Assembly: GCA_002748665.1 (NCBI GenBank)
Contig: PDTB01000029.1
Span: forward strand, 1 to 50,798
Direction: 5' to 3'
Source of the DNA: Dethiosulfovibrio peptidovorans
Lineage (GTDB): Bacteria > Synergistota > Synergistia > Synergistales > Dethiosulfovibrionaceae
DNA: 50,798 bases
A program made the translations under genes and the position numbers. Shown one piece after another: positions 24,556 to 30,802 of the stretch. A model generated the notes under the pieces. It saw only the letters and a program-made list of their open reading frames with translations, had not been told where the DNA came from and did not search any database. How positions within the stretch are numbered: the first letter of the stretch is position 1; every line of letters starts with the position of its first letter.

Positions 24556-26126
24556 CACAGTCCACCTCCCAAAACGGCCCCCACGTAGGCCCCCTTGTCC
24601 AGCAAAGCTGTGGCTGCGGGCTCGACCAAATGGGACATGACCCAGGTCGGGAATAAACTGAGCCCCAAAATGACCACGACCAACACGGACATTCCGGCAA
24701 GCATGGCCCCGGGAACCTCCCGAACCTCGGTGAATTCAGGGCGCTCAGGTCCCAAAAAGGCCGCCTGAAAGACCTTCACAAATGACGCCAGCGTCAGAAC
24801 GGAGGTCACAAGCGCCACCACAGCCAACAGAGGATGGACTGTGAAAGCCGATTCGTAGATCAGCAGTTTGGAGACAAAACCGTTACAGGGCGGGATCCCC
24901 GAGATCGCAGCCGCAGCCAGGACGAACATACCGCAGGTCAGAGGCATCTTTCGGACCAAGCCGCCCATTCGGTCCAGATCCCGGGTTCCGGTAACGTAAT
25001 AGAGGGATCCTGCCGTCAGAAAGAGCAATCCCTTGTACATCATGTAGTTGACCATATGAAATATTCCGCCCTGGATGGACATCTTCCCGAACTCGACGGT
25101 CTGCCGAGGATCACCGATGACCAGCAATCCGACTCCGAAAGCCATAAGCATGTATCCCACCTGGGAGACTGAGTGATACCCCATGAGGCGCTTCACCTCG
25201 TGCTGTACGACAGCCATGGAGACGCCAAAGAACATGGAAAACACGCCAAGACAGATCAGTGTCCAGGGGATTACGTCGGTCCCGATAGCCGTACCAAACA
25301 CGGAGAAGAGCAGACGACACAGACCGACGAGAGACGCCTGACTGACGACCACCAGAAGCACAGTCACCGATGCCGGAGCCTCGGCGTACGAATCGGGCAT
25401 CCACATGTGCATGGGGAAAGCCCCACACTTCATAGCCAGCGCCGTCACAAGAAAGACCAGGGCGATCTTCTCGGCTATCCCAGGACGAACAACCGACCCC
25501 AAAGCCGCCATGTTCAACAGGTTATACCTGCCATAGAGAAAGCCGATGGCCAGTAACACCGTCATGGCCGCTACCTGAGAGACCAGCATGTATTTGAAGG
25601 AGGCCTCGATGGCCTCGGATCGATCCCTCCAATAGGCAATTAAGCCGAAGGATGCGACCGATGCGATCTCCAGAAAAACGAAGAAATTAAACAAATCCCC
25701 CGTGAGGACCAGTCCCAACATACCGGCGGTCAGGAGAAAATACAGGGCCGTATACCAGTTCCGACCTGAAAAACGGTTCAGGAATCGAAGACCGAACAAC
25801 GTTCCCGCCAGGGAGGCGAAACAGCCGATCACCGCCACAAAGGCGTTGAAAGAATCCACCTCAAGGATGATCCGAACCGGATAGACGAGCCCCGACGGCA
25901 GAGTGAAGTTCCACGCCTCACCTCCCATGACGTACACGGCCGTCCCGTTCACGGAGACATACCGAAGGAGACAGAAGGACAGGAACAGCAACACACAAGA
26001 GACCAGGACAGACCACGCTCCCCGAAGCAACCGCCCGCCCAAGACTCCCATAACCGGCGAGAGGAAAGCCCCTAACAGGGGGATCGCCAACATAAGAGCA
26101 GGAAGGTGAACGCTCCAGCCAGTCAT
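24555..26126 (-). CDS. mbhH: Mrp/complex I-type antiporter subunit MbhH (MnhD/NuoN family)
   Basis: The 523-residue membrane protein has about fourteen hydrophobic segments. Conserved charged residues of the antiporter family are visible: Glu153 in FFVFLEIASV, Lys233 in ALAMKCGAFPMH followed by the MWMPDSYAEAP loop, His309/Lys312 in QHEVKRLMGYHSVSQVGYML, His357 in GGIFHMVNYMMYKGLLFL and Lys420 in PCNGFVSK. It should translocate Na+ or H+ coupled to electron flow. Only one such large subunit is encoded here, as in archaeal Mbh (Mbs has two). Confidence 0.93.
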   Translation of the reverse strand: MTGWSVHLPALMLAIPLLGAFLSPVMGVLGGRLLRGAWSVLVSCVLLFLSFCLLRYVSVNGTAVYVMGGEAWNFTLPSGLVYPVRIILEVDSFNAFVAVIGCFASLAGTLFGLRFLNRFSGRNWYTALYFLLTAGMLGLVLTGDLFNFFVFLEIASVASFGLIAYWRDRSEAIEASFKYMLVSQVAAMTVLLAIGFLYGRYNLLNMAALGSVVRPGIAEKIALVFLVTALAMKCGAFPMHMWMPDSYAEAPASVTVLLVVVSQASLVGLCRLLFSVFGTAIGTDVIPWTLICLGVFSMFFGVSMAVVQHEVKRLMGYHSVSQVGYMLMAFGVGLLVIGDPRQTVEFGKMSIQGGIFHMVNYMMYKGLLFLTAGSLYYVTGTRDLDRMGGLVRKMPLTCGMFVLAAAAISGIPPCNGFVSKLLIYESAFTVHPLLAVVALVTSVLTLASFVKVFQAAFLGPERPEFTEVREVPGAMLAGMSVLVVVILGLSLFPTWVMSHLVEPAATALLDKGAYVGAVLGGGL

Positions 26127-26470
26127 CCTCTAAGCCTCCTGATCTCCCGAACATCCAGAGTACCATAGTGGCGGTAGAGCATCGCCACCAGAGAGAGCAT
26201 CAGAGCCGACGTCGCCATGGCGATGACGATAGCCGTCAGGGTCAGGGCCTGAGGCGTTGGTAAAACAAAGATATCGCCGGAACCAGCCAGAAACTTGATA
26301 GGGATCGTTCCGCCGTATCGATAACCCAAGGTCACCAAGAACATGTTCACAGCCGACTCCATGACACCTATGGCAACGGTTATCTTCAGGAGATTATTCT
26401 CGACGATCACCCCTATCAGGCCCATGAGGAACAGCAGCCCCGCCACGATAAAAGGCATGTTAGGCTCCAT
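26123..26470 (-). CDS. mbhG: Mrp-type subunit MbhG (MnhC/NuoK family)
   Basis: The 115-residue protein has three membrane segments. The NuoK-like glutamate lies in VIENNLLKITVAIGVMESAVN, and PQALTLTAIVIAMATSALMLSL is the MnhC signature. The ATG at 26470 follows AAAGGAGG; the coding region overlaps the mbhF end by 11 bases, and its stop overlaps the mbhH start by four. Confidence 0.92.
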   Translation of the reverse strand: MEPNMPFIVAGLLFLMGLIGVIVENNLLKITVAIGVMESAVNMFLVTLGYRYGGTIPIKFLAGSGDIFVLPTPQALTLTAIVIAMATSALMLSLVAMLYRHYGTLDVREIRRLRG

Positions 26471-26945
26471 GACCTGCCTCCTTTTGATCATCGGAAAAAT
26501 CCTGAAGAAGGATCCCCCGAAACATGGCTATAAGGATGATCGTCAGTCCACCAGCCACCTCAATACCCACAGCGATGTCCATCAAGCCGATGGTCCCTGA
26601 AAAAGGGACGAGGCCATGGGACATGGATGCTGCCACATGGTGAGGCACCGCAAGATAGTTCAGGAAAAACGCACCGTGTCCCAGCCCCCAGAACCCCAGG
26701 CCGATGAACAGGAGCAAGCCAAAAAACAGCAGGACCCAATAGACGGACATATGAACCCATTTGAGAATCCGTTTCCCGCCGTGAGAGACCAAAAGCAGGG
26801 CCATGAACGATGCCACAACGGCACCGCCCTGAAAGCCACCGCCGGGTGACATGTCACCGTGTATGATGATATACACACCAAAGATGATCAAAAACCACGC
26901 GAACAGGTTACAGACCGTCCGGGCCGCCAAAGAAAGCGGATTCAT
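26460..26945 (-). CDS. mbhF: Mrp-type subunit MbhF (MnhB family)
   Basis: The 161-residue membrane protein has four hydrophobic segments and the MnhB hallmark SPGGGFQGGAVVAS after the second one. The ATG at 26945 follows GGGGGAGA; an open frame further upstream lies inside mbhE and is not used. In Mrp complexes this subunit works beside MnhA C-terminal parts. Confidence 0.92.
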   Translation of the reverse strand: MNPLSLAARTVCNLFAWFLIIFGVYIIIHGDMSPGGGFQGGAVVASFMALLLVSHGGKRILKWVHMSVYWVLLFFGLLLFIGLGFWGLGHGAFFLNYLAVPHHVAASMSHGLVPFSGTIGLMDIAVGIEVAGGLTIILIAMFRGILLQDFSDDQKEAGHGA

Positions 26946-26947
26946 CG

Positions 26948-27217
26948 TTATCTCCCCCTCTTTCGGAACAGCATCACCACAGAACACAGGGCGGTGAAAA
27001 GCACGGAGGACTCGCCGATGGTGTCGAAGCCTCTATAGTCGAACACGATGGAGGTCACCACGTTCTCCGACGAGCGATCTGGAACGGCATGCTCCAGAAA
27101 ATACCGATCCATGGCGGTCTCTCCAGGCTCGCCAAAGGGATGAATTCGGTCCAACCCGGCGAGAAGCATACCGCCCAAGACCAAGGCTGCGACGACAAAC
27201 AGGACCTTGAGCCTCAT
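26948..27217 (-). CDS. mbhE: Mrp-type subunit MbhE (C-terminal MnhA-like)
   Basis: The 89-residue protein has one hydrophobic segment at each end (about 5-22 and 66-84) and a polar middle. Its C-terminal segment has IVFDYRGFDTIGESSVLFTA, the typical MnhA C-terminal/NuoJ-like motif. In Mrp antiporters this is part of the large A subunit; in Mbh it is a separate gene. The gene overlaps mbhD by four bases. Confidence 0.85.
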   Translation of the reverse strand: MRLKVLFVVAALVLGGMLLAGLDRIHPFGEPGETAMDRYFLEHAVPDRSSENVVTSIVFDYRGFDTIGESSVLFTALCSVVMLFRKRGR

Positions 27218-27468
27218 GAACGTCCCCCCCGTTTTTTCAAACGTCCAGTCCCCATCAACGCGATGATGAAAATGGCCGTTTCCAGAGCAGCTCCGATGCC
27301 CGCCTCCGCGATAGCCACGTCGGGAGCATGAAGGATATAGAACTCCAGGGCCAGAAGGAGACTAAACGCTCCAAGGCTGATGACCGAGTACAGGAGATTC
27401 CGGAACCACAAGGCGTAGAAGCCCGTCAGCAAGAGTAAAAGCAGGTTCACGTTGTGAAAGAAAGTCAT
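27214..27468 (-). CDS. mbhD: Mrp-type subunit MbhD (DUF4040-like)
   Basis: The 84-residue protein has three hydrophobic segments with the conserved APDVAIAEAGIGAALETAIFI motif found in DUF4040/MbhD and MnhA proteins, holding acidic residues within the membrane. It overlaps both neighbours by four bases. It belongs to the ion-translocating half of the complex. Confidence 0.88.
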   Translation of the reverse strand: MTFFHNVNLLLLLLTGFYALWFRNLLYSVISLGAFSLLLALEFYILHAPDVAIAEAGIGAALETAIFIIALMGTGRLKKRGGRS

Positions 27469-27842
27469 CGGTTTTCCCCCTTTCTGATGCCCTGATCTCT
27501 GTCGAACAGATGATCGACAACGGCCTCCTTGGGGAATACCTTGCTTCGATGAGCCGCTCGAGCTAGCACGTGGGCTCCGGTGGCATTGCTGATGAGGAGC
27601 GCCATCACCACGACAACCAGGTGAACAACGAGTACCAGGTACCGGACGTCACCGGAGGAAAGCCGCTTGGTCACAGCGTACAGAATAACGCCCAAGGATA
27701 TGGAGATGGTACCGAAGGTCGTACACTTGGTCGAACCGTGCATTCTGGTGTAGACGTCGGGAAAACGATAGAGAGAGAGAGTCCCCAGAGCATCCACCAG
27801 AAGCCCCAGGACAACGAAAAACCCGGGAATAATGAACTCCAT
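27465..27842 (-). CDS. mbhC: Mrp-type subunit MbhC (MnhG family)
   Basis: The 125-residue membrane protein has three hydrophobic segments and the MnhG signature GTLSLYRFPDVYTRMHGSTK, followed by TFGTISISLGVILY. The ATG at 27842 follows GGAGGTGAG; an open frame upstream overlaps mbhB and is not used. The C-terminal part is soluble and charged. Confidence 0.92.
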   Translation of the reverse strand: MEFIIPGFFVVLGLLVDALGTLSLYRFPDVYTRMHGSTKCTTFGTISISLGVILYAVTKRLSSGDVRYLVLVVHLVVVVMALLISNATGAHVLARAAHRSKVFPKEAVVDHLFDRDQGIRKGENR

Positions 27843-27846
27843 GCCC

Positions 27847-28101
27847 TCACCTCCCCTGGAGATATCGGGCAATAAACATGGTGCTCACGAAGGACAGAGC
27901 AGCGTACACGATGGCCACGTCCACCATCACGACGGAATCGAAGCGTGCAGCCAGCAGGATCATGACACCGATGACCAAGGTATTCATCGCATCCAGGGCC
28001 ACAGCCCGATCCGCCCCCGTAGGGCCCATCACGAGCCTAACCGTCATGAGCAGGAGGAGAAACAGAAGGAAACCCGTCGAATACTGGAGGAAAATATCCA
28101 T
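27847..28101 (-). CDS. mbhB: Mrp-type subunit MbhB (MnhF family)
   Basis: The 84-residue protein has three membrane segments with VMGPTGADRAVALDAMNTL and the acidic VMVDVAIVYAALSF, both MnhF signatures. The ATG at 28101 begins three bases after the mbhA stop, preceded by AAAAGGTGG inside mbhA. Confidence 0.92.
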   Translation of the reverse strand: MDIFLQYSTGFLLFLLLLMTVRLVMGPTGADRAVALDAMNTLVIGVMILLAARFDSVVMVDVAIVYAALSFVSTMFIARYLQGR

Positions 28102-28103
28102 AA

Positions 28104-28592
28104 TTACTGAGCCACCTTTTTTGCCCATTCGCCAAAGGAGCCGTACACGGCCTCTCCAGTCGGCTCCAGGTCGGTCACGTTAATCCAGTGGATGTAGAAA
28201 ACGCCGCTGTCTTCCTCTAAATCCACAGTCAGGGTTCCGGGAGTAAGGGTGATAGCGTTGGCCAAGACGGTCTTGGCCAACGTTCCAGAGAGACCGGTGT
28301 CCACCCGGACGATGCCCGGACGAATTTTGCCGGTGATGATACGAATGGCTACGTCGATATTTGCCTTGATCAGGGCTATGAGAAAGGGACCAAAAAGGAA
28401 GGATATAAAACGAACCCACCGAAACGGGTTGAGACTGGAGATACCAAAATACCTGGCGTGACTGAGACTTCGAACCGCAAGAGCTACAACCAAAGCCAAC
28501 ACGAGACCGATACCTATCTCCACTGGCGGCACCTTCTCCCCAGACCAGACCAGAAGTTCGTACATGAGAAAGGAAAGGACAAAGATGAACAC
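28104..28592 (-). CDS. mbhA: Mrp-type subunit MbhA (MnhE family)
   Basis: The 162-residue protein has two or three N-terminal hydrophobic segments and a cytoplasmic MnhE domain. Its ANAITLTPGTLTVDLEEDSG motif and the terminal FYIHWINVTD are typical. It is the first gene of the operon. Three start codons are clustered here (GTG 28601, TTG 28598, GTG 28592). The last is preferred because a GGGGGTG ribosome-site match lies six bases before it, whereas that match overlaps the first. Confidence 0.9.
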   Translation of the reverse strand: MFIFVLSFLMYELLVWSGEKVPPVEIGIGLVLALVVALAVRSLSHARYFGISSLNPFRWVRFISFLFGPFLIALIKANIDVAIRIITGKIRPGIVRVDTGLSGTLAKTVLANAITLTPGTLTVDLEEDSGVFYIHWINVTDLEPTGEAVYGSFGEWAKKVAQ

Positions 28593-28601
28593 GGACAACA
28601 C

Positions 28602-29004
28602 CCCCTCAAAATGCGTACCTCTTTGCCAGCTTACACACCTTACATGACATGTAGGGCATCACCACTACCCTATACACCGTGAGAACTCACCTCATCTGAA
28701 AGTTCCCGGCAAAAACTTCCCAAGCACATATCAGACAGTTTCACTCCCGGATTTTCTCTCCCCAAGAAAGTTGCCACACAAAACCACCGACCGGATATAG
28801 TCCAAGCAACACAAAGGAGGAGAACCTCACCGGACAGCTGATCGCCGATGACAGCCCCCACCGAGAGATGGTTTTATGGAAGGCTCTTCCCAAGAAAATA
28901 CGAAAGTATGTAGACATTATACTTTTAGGACAAAAAAAATGCAAAGAAACCACTTATTTGATATGCTTCTCGCCAAATAAAGAACTCGAAGGAGGTATCG
29001 AGAC
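28602..29004. other. 403-bp gap between the hydrogenase operon and the MFS gene
   Basis: This divergent intergenic region must hold the promoters of both sides. No gene was recognised; short open frames on the minus strand (28670-28861, 28741-28953) have no recognisable domain or ribosome site. Palindromes are at 28641-28653 (TACATGACATGTA), 28679-28690 (GTGAGAACTCAC) and 28903-28925 (AAAGTAT...ATACTTT). The half nearest the MFS gene is AT-rich. No full sigma-70 promoter for mbhA was found. Confidence 0.5.
28903..28925 (+). promoter_or_regulatory. Inverted repeat overlapping a -10-like hexamer before the MFS gene
   Basis: AAAGTAT (28903-28909) and ATACTTT (28919-28925) are perfect inverted repeats. 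A TATACT hexamer (28918-28923) overlaps the right arm, so this could be an operator over a promoter. No regulator gene is adjacent. Confidence 0.35.
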
Positions 29005-30288
29005 GTGACGGATATGATGCGAGGTCTGAGATATCGGTGGTTTGTCTGGAGTTCCATGGTTCTGGCCTACATGGTGGTGTTCTTTCATCGTCTGGCGGCG
29101 GGAGTGGTCCGGTCACAGCTGACCGATACGTTCGATCTCAGTCCCTCGAGCTTCGCTTCCATCTCAGCGGCCTATTTTTTCGCGTACATGATCATGCAGA
29201 TCCCCGTAGGCCTTCTGGCCGACTCCCTCGGAGCCCGCTTCACCGTCTCGGTGGGAATGGTCCTGGCCGGTGCCGGTTCAATTCTTTTCGGCCTGGCTCC
29301 CAGCCCATCCTGGCTGTTTTTAGGGCGGTTTATCGTAGGGGTCGGTGTTTCCACCGTGTTCGTCTCCATCCTCAAGATACAATCACAGTGGTTTCGAGAA
29401 CGGGAGTTCGGCACCATGTCGGGACTGACGGCCCTTGTGGGCAACCTGGGCGGAGTTCTGGCACAGACTCCCCTGGCCATCCTGGTTGGGCTGTTCAGTT
29501 GGCGGGCTTCCTTTATGAGCATCGGAACAGCAACCGGACTCATCGCCGTCATGTGCTGGACGGTGATCCGAAACACCCCCCAAGACAAGGGATTCCCTCC
29601 CATCAACGAAGCCCTTTCGTCCTCTTCCCCGCTGCCCCCGGTTCCCCTGAGAACATCTCTCAAGCGAGTGGCCTTCAACTGGCGGATCTGGCCCTTGTTC
29701 GTCTTCTCCGGATGCTTCAGCGGTGTTTACCTGACCATCTCAGGGACATGGGGAACCCCGTATCTTCAGGATGTATACGCCATGACCATCGAAGAGGCTG
29801 CCTCCGTCGTCTCCTATACGATCTACGGGACCATTATGGGCAGTCTGATCATGGGCAATCTCTCGGATCGGATCGGTCTCAGGAAGACCCCCCTGGTAAT
29901 CATGAACGTTCTGGCCACGATGGTCTGGTCAGCAACAGTACTTCTCTGGAAGAGCGCTCCTCCAGTCTCCATACTCCGTCCCCTGTTCTTCCTGTTGGGT
30001 TTTCTGACAACATCCTATGTCCTGTCATGGGGGGTTATCAAGGAGATCAACGACCCACGATCCACCGGAGTCGCCATCGCCCTGGCGAACACGGGATCCT
30101 TCCTCGGCAGTGCCATGATCACGTCCCTGATGGGAACAGCGGTCGAACGATTGGCCCATCTTCCCGCCCAGGTCAGGTTCCACGGTGCCCTGAGCATCTG
30201 TCTGGCAGCAACCGTTCTGGGGCTTGCCTGCTCGTTGCTCTTCCCGGAAACCCAGTGTCGAAACATCTGGTGCGATCCCGATGAGTGA
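29005..30288 (+). CDS. Major facilitator superfamily transporter
   Basis: The 427-residue protein has about twelve membrane segments in two halves. The MFS loop motif between segments 2 and 3 is GLLADSLGARFTVSVG, repeated in the second half as GNLSDRIGLRKTPL. Around residues 60-115 is a further RFIVGVGVSTVF pattern. Substrate cannot be told from sequence; anion, sugar-phosphate or drug carriers are all possible. The GTG start at 29005 follows AAGGAGGT. It stands alone on the plus strand between the hydrogenase operon and the transposon debris. Confidence 0.88.
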   Translation: MTDMMRGLRYRWFVWSSMVLAYMVVFFHRLAAGVVRSQLTDTFDLSPSSFASISAAYFFAYMIMQIPVGLLADSLGARFTVSVGMVLAGAGSILFGLAPSPSWLFLGRFIVGVGVSTVFVSILKIQSQWFREREFGTMSGLTALVGNLGGVLAQTPLAILVGLFSWRASFMSIGTATGLIAVMCWTVIRNTPQDKGFPPINEALSSSSPLPPVPLRTSLKRVAFNWRIWPLFVFSGCFSGVYLTISGTWGTPYLQDVYAMTIEEAASVVSYTIYGTIMGSLIMGNLSDRIGLRKTPLVIMNVLATMVWSATVLLWKSAPPVSILRPLFFLLGFLTTSYVLSWGVIKEINDPRSTGVAIALANTGSFLGSAMITSLMGTAVERLAHLPAQVRFHGALSICLAATVLGLACSLLFPETQCRNIWCDPDE

Positions 30289-30428
30289 CCTGAACAATAC
30301 CCTCATCCCAGCAACCTCATGGACACGGATCCATCTTGTCCATCAAGGCTCTCGGGTGGGAACTCTACCGCACCTATTCGACCGTCGGATAAATCCCCAA
30401 AAAGGTCATCGCCGCTCACGGGACATGT

Positions 30429-30451
30429 AGGTGTTCAATACATCCGTTACA
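30429..30451. repeat. Possible insertion-sequence end (copy 1)
   Basis: A 23-bp motif beginning AGGTGTT and ending CATCCGTTACA matches the motif at 48123-48145 at 22 of 23 positions. Read outward from the right it begins TGTAACGG, the TG start common at element ends. No second, inverted copy was found nearby. Confidence 0.5.
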
Positions 30452-30555
30452 CAGATGAAACAAAGACACCTCGTTCTTAAAGTTGGTTCAACACAGGGTC
30501 GGATTTTTGGGGAAACAAAATGGCGAACTTGAACGTTCTCTGAGTCCTGTAGTGA

Positions 30556-30657
30556 GTCGGCAAAACTTATGAGCAGACGCGCTTTTCAGGGGAACGTGTG
30601 CAGATCGATGTAAAGACCGTCGCCTTGAAGGGCACCTCCTGTGCCCTCTCGGCTTGA
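30556..30657 (+). pseudogene. Transposase remnant (IS481-like DDE integrase)
   Basis: A 33-codon stretch without stop codons translates to a peptide containing YEQTRFSGERVQIDVKTV. The string PGERVQIDVK is characteristic of the catalytic-core start of IS481-type transposases, including the first catalytic Asp. A stop codon lies just upstream in frame (30553-30555) and a TGA ends it. This is too short and broken to work; the family call rests on that one motif. Confidence 0.5.
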
Positions 30658-30734
30658 CTCGAATGGGCTCCGTCGAAACAACCTGAGACGAGTTTCTAAG
30701 TTTTTAGAGGTTCCCTCAAGATCACGTATACGAG

Positions 30735-30769
30735 AAAAAGAGGCCACCCCTCTCATGGGGACAGCCTCT
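30735..30769 (-). terminator. Rho-independent terminator of the EF-G-like gene
   Basis: On the minus strand AGAGGC...GCCTCT closes a stem with an inner CCCC/GGGG pairing, followed by TTTTTCTC. It lies about 35 bases past the stop. Confidence 0.85.
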
Positions 30770-30802
30770 AATCGTCGGTCGTTCCACTATACGATGGCTT
30801 GC

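Larger units (their letters stand above)
30289..30802. other. 514-bp gap holding transposon debris
   Basis: No intact gene is seen. The gap contains a motif shared with 48123-48145 (listed separately), a transposase-like coding remnant at 30556-30657, a small stem GGGCAC...GTGCCC (30630-30646) inside that remnant, and the fusA terminator at the right end. The shared motif lies about 100 bp from the remnant and points in the wrong direction to be the end of the same simple element. Confidence 0.55.

Noticed and set aside
28670-28861. Possible small protein gene (63 codons, minus strand) upstream of mbhA
   Set aside because: No ribosome binding site, no recognisable domain, and it overlaps another frame of similar length. 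Kept only as part of the described gap.
29037-30284. Second plus-strand open frame (415 codons) inside the MFS gene in another frame
   Set aside because: It is fully nested in a gene with twelve hydrophobic segments and MFS motifs. The alternative product is hydrophilic and rich in Arg, Gly and Pro, with no domain.
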